Both the position numbers and the translations under genes were made by a program. The notes under the pieces are model-generated. The model was not told where the DNA came from and did no database searches. It was given only the letters and a program-made list of their open reading frames with translations. DNA of 64,000 bases, from positions 1 through 64,000 of the forward strand of contig JABXKC010000001.1 in assembly GCA_013375495.1 (NCBI GenBank), read 5' to 3'. Source of the stretch: Promethearchaeota archaeon (GTDB taxonomy: Archaea > Asgardarchaeota > Lokiarchaeia > Sigynarchaeales > SOKP01). Below, one piece after another: positions 53,550 through 62,820 of the stretch (position 1 is the first letter of the stretch; every line of letters starts with the position of its first letter).

Positions 53550-53558
53550 TATATAAAT
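53550..53558 (+). promoter_or_regulatory. TATA box for the CDF-like gene, likely leaderless
   Basis: TATATAAAT ends 23 bases before the ATG at 53582, so transcription should start at or next to that ATG. This rules out the in-frame TTG at 53543. Confidence 0.55.
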
Positions 53559-53581
53559 ACCTTGTGAGAATTTTTAAATTG

Positions 53582-54982
53582 ATGACGATCGCTGAATTAA
53601 AAGCTAATTATTCTCGGAAAAAGCATGGAGTATCACATCACGATGACGAATATAAATTAATGGTTAAGTATTATCCTGCCAATTATGAACCTCATAACAA
53701 CTTTCTTTACGCCTTTTTATGCTTTTTGTACGATGGGGCACAGAAAATTGATGAAATTAAAAAAGAAATGTGTAACCTTTTTATATCGTCAACATCTCAA
53801 GTGATTGTTGGAGAGGAAGACGTCAAAGAGTATTATTTGATTGCGATACGTAAAGGTTTGATTGAAGATAATAATGGCGTGATAATCCTTACAGAAGAAG
53901 GCAGGAAATTAGTTGAAGTTAGTTACCACCACAATCTATATACTTCTCATTATTTGCGTATTTTTTTATCAGAGAAAACAGTAATGTTAGGAACAGCACT
54001 ATTTTTAATCATCATTTCTTTATTGAAAATTTTCACGGGGATACAATTAGGTTCTCAGGCAATGCTTACCGAAGGATTCGAGAACTTTACAGATTTATTC
54101 AAAATTGGAATCATTGGTTTAATTGGATTAAAACTCAAAAAAGACAAGTTTGCGAGTGTAATAATTATATGCTTGATGATGTTTACTGGAGTAACTCTTA
54201 TTTGGTCGGGCATTGAGGCTCTATTAAATCTTTCTCCTATTGTTCCAACTGTAGAATCATATATTATAGGTTTTGTGTCAATTGCTTTAAACGCAGGTTT
54301 AGCGATGCTTAAAAGCATGGTTGGTAGAGCCTCGGGAAATCTTTCTCTATTAAGCGATTCTAAGGATTCTTTATTAAATGTGAGAATCTCTGCGGGAGTT
54401 CTTATTGGATTTACTTTTGCGTTATTTAATCTATATTTTGTAGATGCTATTATTGGAATAATCATCTCCATTTTTGTTTTTAAGGAAGGAATTGAAGTTT
54501 TAAGAGAAATCTTGGCGAAAGATGAAAATTTCGATATTACTGCAATAAAAGTATTTGCAGACACGATTTATAATAATAGATTAACTGCATATATTTTAGG
54601 TAGTATAAGAAGACAAAACTTAACAATTGAGGAATTGGTAGATAATTTTGAAGCGGGGTTAGCTCTTGGACGCCATTATTACGAGGGTTTCGCTGATTTC
54701 TTCTATACTAATTTAGGAGCAAAAACTGCGGAAAAATATATCACCGAACTAATAAATGGGGAATATATTGAAATAGTTGATAATAAATTGTTCTTAACAA
54801 AGAAAGGGTTGAAAGCGTTTTATCAGGCAAAAGCGAAAGAGTTTCGGGGACGGAGCCAGAGTATTTCAATCAGATCTAAATTTAAATTAAGCGACATTTA
54901 TTGTATTATTGTAATTATACTCTTCTTGATGTTAATAATATTTGGTCCGCAGATTAATCTATGGTTAAACAATCTATGGTAA
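53582..54982 (+). CDS. CDF-like membrane protein flanked by cytoplasmic helical domains
   Basis: A 466-residue protein from the ATG at 53582. Residues about 1-120 are soluble and helical, with a winged-helix-like segment ending I-I-L-T-E-E-G. A six-span core follows (about 135-305), with G-S-Q-A-M-L-T-E-G-F-E-N-F-T-D in span 2 and S-L-L-S-D-S-K-D-S-L-L-N in span 5. These are the cation diffusion facilitator helices, where zinc transporters have H/D-x3-D; here they read E-x3-D and D-x3-N. A second soluble region (320-430) has a winged-helix-like end L-F-L-T-K-K-G, then a last membrane span. The transport substrate is uncertain. Confidence 0.6.
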   Translation: MTIAELKANYSRKKHGVSHHDDEYKLMVKYYPANYEPHNNFLYAFLCFLYDGAQKIDEIKKEMCNLFISSTSQVIVGEEDVKEYYLIAIRKGLIEDNNGVIILTEEGRKLVEVSYHHNLYTSHYLRIFLSEKTVMLGTALFLIIISLLKIFTGIQLGSQAMLTEGFENFTDLFKIGIIGLIGLKLKKDKFASVIIICLMMFTGVTLIWSGIEALLNLSPIVPTVESYIIGFVSIALNAGLAMLKSMVGRASGNLSLLSDSKDSLLNVRISAGVLIGFTFALFNLYFVDAIIGIIISIFVFKEGIEVLREILAKDENFDITAIKVFADTIYNNRLTAYILGSIRRQNLTIEELVDNFEAGLALGRHYYEGFADFFYTNLGAKTAEKYITELINGEYIEIVDNKLFLTKKGLKAFYQAKAKEFRGRSQSISIRSKFKLSDIYCIIVIILFLMLIIFGPQINLWLNNLW

Positions 54983-55005
54983 TTTTCTAATCTTTACAAG
55001 AATTT

Positions 55006-56259
55006 CTACATATCCTTCTTATTAAAATAATCTGAATCCAAATTGGGAAAGATTTTTTTCTTTCTACCCTCGTTTTTGAAATTAATTAGGTTGAGATCCT
55101 TTAATTTGTTTACGTGATATTGAATAGTTTTGTGATCGACCTTAAAATGTTTTGTTATTATGCTATTCCATAGACCTGGTTCTTTTTCTATCATTTCTAG
55201 TATCTCTAGCGTTAGTTTACTCTTACTTAACTGAAGATCAAGATTTGAAATAGGATTTTTTTGGTAATACGGAAAGTATGCGATAAAGTTACCAATCCTT
55301 TTTTTCCCTACAACTTTGTACGTTTCTAAAATATCCAGGTGCCATACGAGATTACCTGCAGCTATTTCTGTTTTTCTTAGTAACTCATTAAAATGAATTC
55401 CAGGTTCTTTGAGAATTAGATCAATAATTTTATTCCTGTTCTCGTTTTCTAGGACGTCTTCTAAGCTGAGGCGATGCGCACCTTTTTCAATTGGAATAGT
55501 TCTAGTTTTAAGATATTGGAAATAATCTTTTTTTGAAATTAAGATAGCAAGTGAAGCAATTCCTACCGCGCTTACAATTAAAACGATCACTAAAATCCAA
55601 TTGTCAAAGATATTCGTAACCTCGTAAAAAGTAATGAAATATTCAGTGTCTGCTTGCAGATTAGAGACGGATCCAGCTAGAGAAACTTCCGAACTTGATT
55701 CATTTAATTCTTCGATTGTATTAATTAGCACCCATGAGTCTTGCGAAGATTCATACACCGCTAAAATATAATCTAAATTAGGATTTAACCCATATAGAGA
55801 TCTTTTATTGCTACTTATGGTCAAATGCTCTATTGTTGTGTTAGTTTTAATTCGAAGAATACAATTATACCCATATCGAAATTGGCTGTCGCCTCTTCGT
55901 GGTCCTTGAGGTGTTTGAGGCATTCCAAAGTTCTGCAATACGACTTTAGAACTTATATTGAGTGATATAGGGTTACTATTGTTAATCTGAAAAAAGATTT
56001 GACGATTTTCGATATTGTTTTCATACTCAATGTTAAGATCGATAAAAGAATCAGTGGAGATATCGAAATTTATGTTGTTAAAAAAGAAATATTTCACTGA
56101 TTCGTTAGGATAAACCTTATCTTGAGTAGAGAATCCCGAAATATTTTCAGTTCTATACGATAATACTTGAGAAATTAGAATATTGAAGTTAATGAATACT
56201 AACAATAACACAAAAATACTGAATAATTTCGATCTGTTCTTTACTTTCAATTTAATCAT
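55006..56259 (-). CDS. Membrane-anchored regulator with extracellular domain and two winged helices
   Basis: A 417-residue protein: signal-type segment (about 12-33), a beta-rich outer domain (about 40-215), one membrane span (about 222-243), and a cytoplasmic part with two winged-helix domains. The first (262-325) has I-L-K-E-P-G-I-H-F-N-E-L-L and L-V-W-H-L-D-I-L; the second (345-400) has I-E-K-E-P-G-L-W and I-Q-Y-H-V-N-K-L. This suits a one-component sensor acting on DNA directly. It lies downstream of a secreted protein gene on the same strand, a likely ligand or target. Confidence 0.7.
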   Translation of the reverse strand: MIKLKVKNRSKLFSIFVLLLVFINFNILISQVLSYRTENISGFSTQDKVYPNESVKYFFFNNINFDISTDSFIDLNIEYENNIENRQIFFQINNSNPISLNISSKVVLQNFGMPQTPQGPRRGDSQFRYGYNCILRIKTNTTIEHLTISSNKRSLYGLNPNLDYILAVYESSQDSWVLINTIEELNESSSEVSLAGSVSNLQADTEYFITFYEVTNIFDNWILVIVLIVSAVGIASLAILISKKDYFQYLKTRTIPIEKGAHRLSLEDVLENENRNKIIDLILKEPGIHFNELLRKTEIAAGNLVWHLDILETYKVVGKKRIGNFIAYFPYYQKNPISNLDLQLSKSKLTLEILEMIEKEPGLWNSIITKHFKVDHKTIQYHVNKLKDLNLINFKNEGRKKKIFPNLDSDYFNKKDM

Positions 56260-56329
56260 TGATAATATTTGATCGTTAGAATATTTTTTTAAAATTAAAA
56301 AAAAATTTGTTAATTTGTTAATTTACTAC

Positions 56330-57031
56330 CTATTTTCTCTTTTTTATGTAGAACACTGAAGCGATTATTATTAGGGCAGCAACTCCGCCACCGATGGTGA
56401 ATCCTAGGATTAACATAGTGTAATCAGGTAAGAGTATTGTCCAAGTTGAAAAATGCGTTACTTCAGCAGTGAGATAACCATCATCCACAGTTGTTGGGAC
56501 ACAAACCCATTCTTCGGTTGCTTCGTTGTAATAAGCGAATTGTGCTAAACGATTTTGGTCGTTTGCTTTTATTCTTAATCTTGCCCGTTCAAAAGTTCCA
56601 TCACAATCTATTGAGACAACAAAGCCTTCTTGGTATTGGTATCGGTTGCGATTTCTGTTTTGATATGCATTTCCCATCATTAACCCTAGTTGCAGCTGTT
56701 CTTCAGTACATGTCATATTCATCTGAAGATCGCCAGTTCCTTCAATTTCGACAGCAAAATCTTTAACGCCAATTCTTAAAGCGTCACAATCAAGATCTAA
56801 ATCTAGATTAACGTTAGCCATTACCCTTAATTGAGTTCTCTGCCTAAACCGAAACATAGTCGTAATATTAGCTTGTACTTGCGCTTGGTGTGAATCTGTA
56901 GGAACCTCCACAACCTGATCGGGATCAGCAATCGCTACAACATTAAACGATGTGATCGTCGAAAATAGGATCATTAAGAAAAAAGTGCCTAAGAGAATTT
57001 TACTTAATTTTTTCATGTTTTTTTTTTTCAC
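56330..57031 (-). CDS. Secreted surface protein with C-terminal membrane anchor
   Basis: A 233-residue protein: signal peptide (basic start, hydrophobic 9-33), an outer domain of about 165 residues with cysteines in D-C-D, M-T-C-T-E, D-C-D and V-C-V-P, an N-R-N-R-N-R-Y-Q-Y-Q repeat near 125-135, and a C-terminal span (about 206-228) with a K-K-R-K stop. The arrangement places the domain outside. No family is recognised. A TATA box is at 57061-57071. The membrane-anchored regulator gene follows 70 bases downstream. Confidence 0.65.
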   Translation of the reverse strand: MKKKNMKKLSKILLGTFFLMILFSTITSFNVVAIADPDQVVEVPTDSHQAQVQANITTMFRFRQRTQLRVMANVNLDLDLDCDALRIGVKDFAVEIEGTGDLQMNMTCTEEQLQLGLMMGNAYQNRNRNRYQYQEGFVVSIDCDGTFERARLRIKANDQNRLAQFAYYNEATEEWVCVPTTVDDGYLTAEVTHFSTWTILLPDYTMLILGFTIGGGVAALIIIASVFYIKKRK

Positions 57032-57332
57032 TAAATTGTTTTAATTAATACAAAAAAAGGGCATATAAAAAGGATTGAGGAACAATATTACCCGATTGAA
57101 GAAGAAAAATTCTATACAAAGTTTTCTAAAAAACTATCCCCCAATTATGTTTTTAGATGATAAAATAAAAACTTAAATTATGAAACTTCTTAATCCTTAA
57201 GTTTTAATATAATCATTTTGAAGATATAATTATAACTTTAAAATATTATAAAAATATTAAAAAGAAATTCAGATTAAATTTATTTTAATATGAATATTAA
57301 CAAATTGTAATTTTAGAAATGGAGAAAAGCTT
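57032..57332. promoter_or_regulatory. Divergent promoter region with inverted repeat
   Basis: This 301-base gap drives two genes in opposite directions. TTTTTATATGC on the minus strand (57061-57071) is a TATA box for the secreted protein, and GGAG at 57321-57324 is the ribosome site of the TrmB-like gene. AAACTTAA (57169-57176) and TTAAGTTT (57197-57204) form an 8-bp inverted repeat midway, a possible shared operator. Confidence 0.45.
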
Positions 57333-59588
57333 ATGAGCTTAAAAGAATTTACGAAGGAAATTTTCACGAGATATGGTTTCACGGAAGATCAAATCAATGT
57401 TTACATTGTATACCTTAGGGTTCCAAGAGCCACATCTTCTGAAGTCTACCTTTCCTTAGCAGAAGAACATCCAGAGTTGACATATGAATCCGTTCTTGAA
57501 GTTACTGATTGGTTAGTCGAAAAAGGCTTTCTCAAAAAAGTAACTGGTATTGTAGATAGATTTATTCCGTTAGAACCATTCTTTGAGTTGTATATTGGAG
57601 AATCTAAAGTTTTTAGAGACGAGATCGGTAAAATCAAGGATTCTATCTTAGCGGATCAATCGAAGAGATTCGAAAAATTGGAAGCAATTCAAGATAAAAG
57701 TATAAATGAGGTAGATACTGCTGTTGGTGATCAACTTAAAGCTTTTTTTGACGATTCGGATACTAAAAACAATAATAAAAGAGATAGAATTAATAGCTCA
57801 AGGAATCGATTCACAGACACTTCAAAGACTTTGGAAGAGAATTTACATTCTATTATGGATACGCTAAATTCTAATGTCAAAAATATTAGCGATACTAGAG
57901 TAAAAGAAAATGAATCAATGGTGAATAAAACTAAGGACGGTATTACGGGTTTAATAGCAAATTTATTAGCAGATTTTACAAAAAGAGTAGAAGAATTAGA
58001 AAAAGAATTGAAAAGCGATTTGGATAATCACGTTGATCGACATCAAACTATCGCTAATGATCTTAAACCAAGAATGGAACAAATTCTCGAAAAATATCTC
58101 GAACGCATGGATAAAATAGTTGTCGATTTGAAAGAGAGAATTTCAAACCTATTAAAAGAACACTTAAATCATCTGAAAAACACAACTGATACGCTCCAGA
58201 CTAATTTGAAAGCTACTGTTGACGAAAGACACAGGGTTTTAACGACTCAAACTAACGATTTTAAAAGCATGACATTAACGCTAATTGATAATCTATTAGA
58301 ACACGCGAATAGATTTACGGATTTTACTGAAGAAATGGGTAAAAAAGGTTTTTTCTGGATGGGAAAGAAGAAAAAATACAAAGCGAGACACGAAACAACT
58401 ATTCAAAACATCCTAGTATATACTGAACCAATGAAGGATGACTTTACAACCACGAGTGAGGATTACATTAAAAACACAAGAGAAACGACAGATAGTTTAA
58501 AATCAGATGTTACCGAGATAATGACAACTGAAAACGATAACGTCGTTACAGAAACCACAGACCTTGATCATAAAGCTCAAGAAACAATCAACGTTCAATT
58601 AGAAACGCTGGCAACAGATATGGCAGGTGAAATTAACACTACCTTGCAAAATGGTGTAAAAGATTGTTCTGATACAACGGTTAAATTGAAAGATTCTTTA
58701 GAAAACTCGCTAAAAACTCATCACAGACAATACGATGAAGCTATTACTAGACATAAAGAAGAATCATTAAGACATTATAGTGAGTATGATACTGATGTCA
58801 AAAGAATTAAGGAAGATTGGATTAGGGATCTCGATGACAAATTTACAGGTGGAAAAAGAGACACTTCAGATAAAATTACTGCTGAGATTAATTTGTGGGG
58901 TGATGAATCAGCAGATTTGGATAGAAATTTAAGTGAAATGTTAATAGACCATAAATCCAAATATGAGGATAATGCGAAAACTTTGCAAACCAGTCTTTCT
59001 ACTACCACCCGAGATACAACTCAGAATATTAAAGATGCAATAGCTGATTTTACTCTTCAATTTATGAACTCTATTGACGACGGTACTGAGCTTGCTGAAA
59101 AAAATGAAAGTAAACTCGGTGATATACAAAGCGCTTCAAGTTCTATTCCAGAAATAAAAGATATTACTACTTGGCAAGTAGTAGGACGAGACGCGTTGAT
59201 AGCAGCTATAAAGGACGCTATATATAGAGTTAAATCTTCGATCATCATCGTAATGCCCTATGTAATCCCTGAGATTTTACAAGTTATAAGCGAATACGCT
59301 TATCAAAAGAAAGCTGTGCGCTTTATGCTCACATCGCGTTTCGAAATGAGTCAATACGGTGATATTATTCGCAAGATGATGGGACTTGGAAACATTCAGT
59401 TCAGACAACTTAGTGGCGCTGGAGAATTCTTCGCACTCACTCGAGATGCTGAAGAAGTTATTATTGGTCCTGCCACAGACAAGGAAGGCGAAATGATAAG
59501 CGTTGTGTCCAATCAGACTGCGTTCAGTATTTTATATAGTCAGTTTATTGGCCCTATCTTCCAGGCTAACAGCCGCCCAATAAAGTAG
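57333..59588 (+). CDS. TrmB-type winged helix plus very long coiled coil plus C-terminal PLD/TrmB-like domain
   Basis: A 751-residue protein. Residues 1-85 are a TrmB-like winged helix (F-T-E-D-Q-I-N-V-Y-I-V-Y-L). Residues about 95-600 are Thr/Asp/Lys/Glu-rich helix with coiled-coil character and one break with F-F-W-M-G-K-K-K-K near 333-345. Residues 610-751 resemble the C-terminal sensor part of TrmB or phospholipase D-like domains (I-I-I-V-M-P-Y-V, R-F-M-L-T-S-R-F). TrmB proteins bind sugars and repress genes; the coiled-coil insert is not typical of them. The start has GGAG upstream. A transcription regulator or scaffold is possible. Confidence 0.65.
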   Translation: MSLKEFTKEIFTRYGFTEDQINVYIVYLRVPRATSSEVYLSLAEEHPELTYESVLEVTDWLVEKGFLKKVTGIVDRFIPLEPFFELYIGESKVFRDEIGKIKDSILADQSKRFEKLEAIQDKSINEVDTAVGDQLKAFFDDSDTKNNNKRDRINSSRNRFTDTSKTLEENLHSIMDTLNSNVKNISDTRVKENESMVNKTKDGITGLIANLLADFTKRVEELEKELKSDLDNHVDRHQTIANDLKPRMEQILEKYLERMDKIVVDLKERISNLLKEHLNHLKNTTDTLQTNLKATVDERHRVLTTQTNDFKSMTLTLIDNLLEHANRFTDFTEEMGKKGFFWMGKKKKYKARHETTIQNILVYTEPMKDDFTTTSEDYIKNTRETTDSLKSDVTEIMTTENDNVVTETTDLDHKAQETINVQLETLATDMAGEINTTLQNGVKDCSDTTVKLKDSLENSLKTHHRQYDEAITRHKEESLRHYSEYDTDVKRIKEDWIRDLDDKFTGGKRDTSDKITAEINLWGDESADLDRNLSEMLIDHKSKYEDNAKTLQTSLSTTTRDTTQNIKDAIADFTLQFMNSIDDGTELAEKNESKLGDIQSASSSIPEIKDITTWQVVGRDALIAAIKDAIYRVKSSIIIVMPYVIPEILQVISEYAYQKKAVRFMLTSRFEMSQYGDIIRKMMGLGNIQFRQLSGAGEFFALTRDAEEVIIGPATDKEGEMISVVSNQTAFSILYSQFIGPIFQANSRPIK

Positions 59589-59636
59589 GAACAGATTAAC
59601 CAGAATTAAGAGCTAGTGAGTCTCATAAAAGATTTG

Positions 59637-59656
59637 TTTTTTATCCTTCTTTTTTT
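59637..59656 (+). terminator. T-rich end after the TrmB-like gene
   Basis: Two T-rich blocks separated by ATCCTTC start 49 bases past the stop codon. The next gene lies about 150 bases on. Confidence 0.4.
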
Positions 59657-59804
59657 AACATTTTTAATAGAAATTGAACAATTTATTTGTAGATGTAGTG
59701 ATTATTTGCTTGTACAGAGAAGTGCGCAATAGAGTTACCTCTAAGGTTGACAATTCAATAGAATTAAATTCTAAAAATTGTTAACTTTAATATAAGTGAT
59801 TTGT

Positions 59805-60953
59805 ATGGAGCTAAATATCTTATTCAGTACAGAAAAAATTGGAAATGTTCAAATTAAAAACCGTATTGTTCGATCGGCGACTTATACACGAAAATCTGAA
59901 AAATACGGAATAGTGGGCAATACATTAGTAGAGTTTTATGATGAATTAGCTCAAGGTGGAACAGGTTTGATAATTTCGGAGTTTATATGCGTTGATCCAG
60001 GTGGAACAGCAAGTGCATATCAACTTCGTTTAGATAATGATTCTTTTATTCCGGGTCAGAGAAAATTGGTTCAGACGGTTCACAATTATCCCGAAGTTAA
60101 AATAGCAGCTCAAATTGCACATACTGGACGTCAGGGAGCTCATCCTAAATATCCTCCCGTTGCCCCTTCTCCAATACCTGATAAAATGACTGGTTTAACA
60201 CCCAGAGAGTTAACAAAACCTGAAATTGAAGATCTAATACAAAAATTTGTAGCAACAGGAAGAAGAGTTTATGAAAGTGGATATGACATGGTTCAATTAC
60301 ATGCAGCACATGGTTATTTTTTAAGTAATTTTATTTCACCTTATACAAATAGGCGATCTGATAATTATGGTGGAACCAATGAGAACATGGCAAGAATACT
60401 GACCGAAATCTATGATGGTATTAAAGATGAAGTTGGAAAGAAATTTCCTGTAATGATTAAATTACAAACACAAGATTTTGTACCTGGAGGTTTAGAAATA
60501 AAACAAGGTTTAGAAATTGCACAGATACTGGTGGATAAAGGTTTTGATGCAATTGAACCTAGCGGAGGAATAGGTGAAACTCAAATTGGAACTAAGAAAG
60601 CATATCCAAGTAGACAGATTAAATCTCCAGAAGAAGAAAATTACTTTCTACCAGTAGTTAAAGAATTAAAACCTTCTATGAAGAATTGCAAAATGATTCT
60701 AATGGGTGGAATTAAAAATCCTATTTCTGCTGAAAATTTCCTTAAAACAGGGATAACAGATTTTATCTCTTTGAGTAGACCCTTAATATATGAACCAAAT
60801 CTTCCGAATCGATGGATGAGTGGTGATTTAAGACCAGCAGAATGTAGGAGTTGCAACTCTTGTTATGTGACTGTATTTACCGGCCCAGTTTATTGCGTTG
60901 TTAGAAGAAAATTAGAGAAAAGAAAACAGAGAAAAATGAAGGATAATGAATAA
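59805..60953 (+). CDS. NADH:flavin oxidoreductase, old yellow enzyme family
   Basis: A 382-residue TIM-barrel FMN protein: K-N-R-I-V-R-S-A-T near residues 19-27, A-Q-I-A-H-T-G-R-Q (about 101-109), L-H-A-A-H-G-Y-F-L-S-N-F (165-176) and N-R-R-S-D-N-Y-G-G (182-190). H-A-A-H supplies the substrate ligands. A late C-x2-C-x2-C (C-R-S-C-N-S-C near 347-353) may bind an Fe-S cluster, as in 2,4-dienoyl-CoA reductase, but the second flavin/NADH half is missing. It would reduce an enone or similar. The ATG at 59805 is preferred to a GTG at 59796. Confidence 0.75.
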   Translation: MELNILFSTEKIGNVQIKNRIVRSATYTRKSEKYGIVGNTLVEFYDELAQGGTGLIISEFICVDPGGTASAYQLRLDNDSFIPGQRKLVQTVHNYPEVKIAAQIAHTGRQGAHPKYPPVAPSPIPDKMTGLTPRELTKPEIEDLIQKFVATGRRVYESGYDMVQLHAAHGYFLSNFISPYTNRRSDNYGGTNENMARILTEIYDGIKDEVGKKFPVMIKLQTQDFVPGGLEIKQGLEIAQILVDKGFDAIEPSGGIGETQIGTKKAYPSRQIKSPEEENYFLPVVKELKPSMKNCKMILMGGIKNPISAENFLKTGITDFISLSRPLIYEPNLPNRWMSGDLRPAECRSCNSCYVTVFTGPVYCVVRRKLEKRKQRKMKDNE

Positions 60954-61018
60954 ATGAGCAATAGATGTGATAAATCCACGAAATTTACAGCATGAAAAAA
61001 TAAAAGTGAAATTTATTT

Positions 61019-62302
61019 TTAATCCCATTTAGGTCTCTTTACGGAACTATCGTCATCTTCTGTGTGAATTCTCTTTAAGTCAATATCAGAATAACCTGGT
61101 ATGATATTAAGGAGTCTTCTCATCGAATTTTCAATATCTTTAGATGATGTAACGAACCTGCCGACTATCAAAATATCTGCTCCCATTTCTAATGCATAAT
61201 TGGCTGAATTTGGATCTATTCCTCCAGCAACAGCAATTAAAACGCGGTCTCGTCCAGAAGCTAATTTCTTGTCTTTATATAATTCCTTAATCTTAGGAAT
61301 TGCTGCCCATCTTACTTTTTGAGCTGCATTTGAGGATTCTGAACCAGTAGCTTGTTCCACATCAATTGCTCGATGTAAAATGACAACATCAGGGACTTGC
61401 TTTAGTTTACTCAATTTTGCGACAGGATCGTCTACTTCCATGGTGTCAACAAAACCATAAATTCCCATACGATTAGCTTCTAAAAGGAATTTATCAATAG
61501 ATGAGGGTGCCGCTAAACCACTTGCAACAGCAGCATCTGCAGTTGCGTCAAAAACAAAATCTACTTCAAGTTTACCAACATCTAGCGTTTTTAAATCGGC
61601 GACGATAAATTTTTGTGGCGCGAGTTCCCGTATTTTTCTGATGGCTTCCATTCCGTACTTCTTGAGAAATGGAGTTCCAATTTCCAAAATAATTCTATCA
61701 CTCTTTGGTAATTGTTTTACCACTTTCATATGATGGTCTATATTTGGGTGATCTAAAGCAACTTGGATATATGGGGGTCTCCAAAGCCTTGGTATTCTGA
61801 TTCCAGCAACCGGGTGTTTTGCTCGATCTTTATCGTAGAATATTTTCTCGATTGGGGGGTAATTCTTTAAAGCTCTTTGAATCGCTAACTTTGTTGCGCT
61901 ATAATTATATTGGTATATTTTTCTATAATCCTTTGCTTCGGGGTGAATAAAGACACTTACAATAAGTACCCACTCATCAAGCTTATTCATGGGTATCATA
62001 TTTTCTTCGACAGCATCAGCTATTGCTTTAGCAACGGCAGCTTGAGCAGGTCCAAAAATCTTATTTGCTTCTTCCATTTTTGAAACAGTTACTTTGGGTA
62101 TAACAAGGCTGATTGGCTTTGTAAGAAGATTTGGTCTTATACACGCTAGAAGCCCCCCATGTCCTATTGACGGAGAACTAAGTGCATTTGCAAAAGATAT
62201 TCCAACAGGACCATCTTTTGAACCAATTATTAAATCTATATGTGCTAAGTTTTCTTCAGCACCCAAAAGGGCTTCCCCTATAAAGTAGTCACTTTTAGCC
62301 AT
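61019..62302 (-). CDS. fae-hps: Bifunctional formaldehyde-activating enzyme/hexulose-6-phosphate synthase (Fae-Hps)
   Basis: A 427-residue fusion. Residues 1-160 are Fae: G-E-A-L-L-G, the active-site H21 in L-A-H-I-D-L, and the G-P-A-Q-A-A-V-A segment. It joins formaldehyde to tetrahydromethanopterin. Residues 165-390 are Hps: Q-V-A-L-D-H-P near 181, A-D-L-K-T-L-D near 238, V-F-D-A-T-A-D-A-A and A-V-A-G-G-I-D near 355. Archaea use the fusion to cleave hexulose 6-phosphate into ribulose 5-phosphate and capture the formaldehyde. The partner isomerase is at 10709-11356. The 35-residue tail is acidic, ending K-R-P-K-W-D. Confidence 0.93.
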   Translation of the reverse strand: MAKSDYFIGEALLGAEENLAHIDLIIGSKDGPVGISFANALSSPSIGHGGLLACIRPNLLTKPISLVIPKVTVSKMEEANKIFGPAQAAVAKAIADAVEENMIPMNKLDEWVLIVSVFIHPEAKDYRKIYQYNYSATKLAIQRALKNYPPIEKIFYDKDRAKHPVAGIRIPRLWRPPYIQVALDHPNIDHHMKVVKQLPKSDRIILEIGTPFLKKYGMEAIRKIRELAPQKFIVADLKTLDVGKLEVDFVFDATADAAVASGLAAPSSIDKFLLEANRMGIYGFVDTMEVDDPVAKLSKLKQVPDVVILHRAIDVEQATGSESSNAAQKVRWAAIPKIKELYKDKKLASGRDRVLIAVAGGIDPNSANYALEMGADILIVGRFVTSSKDIENSMRRLLNIIPGYSDIDLKRIHTEDDDSSVKRPKWD

Positions 62303-62520
62303 AATAAATACAGTACCTAATTTTTATTTATTTTTTTATATGTTTTGGATATTATAAAATAATTCTTTACTACATTAAATTAGAGTTAATTCTCTATTAT
62401 TAAAATTATCCTTCCACAATTAAGAAAAAAATGCACTGTAGATAATTATAAATATCAAAATTGATATGTTCTTTAAAGAATACAGATTTAAAATTTTGAG
62501 TAGAGGTGTGAAAGTAAAAA

Positions 62521-62820
62521 ATGTCGCATGCGTTATCTAAAGGGAGATATCCTAGACAACCCGATGGATCAGCCGTTTTAGCAACATGTAGGGAAGATTT
62601 TAGAAAATTTAAAGACAGAAATGGAAATATAGAATTAGAGCACCTTAGCACCTTAATTAAAGACCTAGAAAAAAGGGGACTCGATCCGGATATTTATAAA
62701 AAACAGAAAGAAAATTTGGAAGAAGTCAGGAGCTTAATTACAAAGGGAGAGGAAATAGTCGCATTTACTCGTTTTACGAGGACATTTCCTTATTGTATGC
62801 CTCATAGGTCAATACTTTAA
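62521..62820 (+). CDS. Small unknown protein
   Basis: A 99-residue charged protein, M-S-H-A-L-S-K at the start and mostly helical, with T-R-F-T-R-T-F-P-Y-C near the end. A GAGGTG about 12 bases ahead of the ATG at 62521 supports it. The opposite-strand frame here is weaker. The stop overlaps that of the radical SAM gene by four bases, end to end. I do not recognise a family. Confidence 0.5.
   Translation: MSHALSKGRYPRQPDGSAVLATCREDFRKFKDRNGNIELEHLSTLIKDLEKRGLDPDIYKKQKENLEEVRSLITKGEEIVAFTRFTRTFPYCMPHRSIL

Noticed and set aside
54055..54564. Minus-strand frame of 169 codons inside the CDF-like gene
   Set aside because: Antisense to recognisable membrane helices; no start signal.
62406..62651. 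Minus-strand open frame of 81 codons
   Set aside because: Low-complexity product with no ribosome site; the overlapping plus-strand frame has GAGGTG upstream and a charged, helical product.
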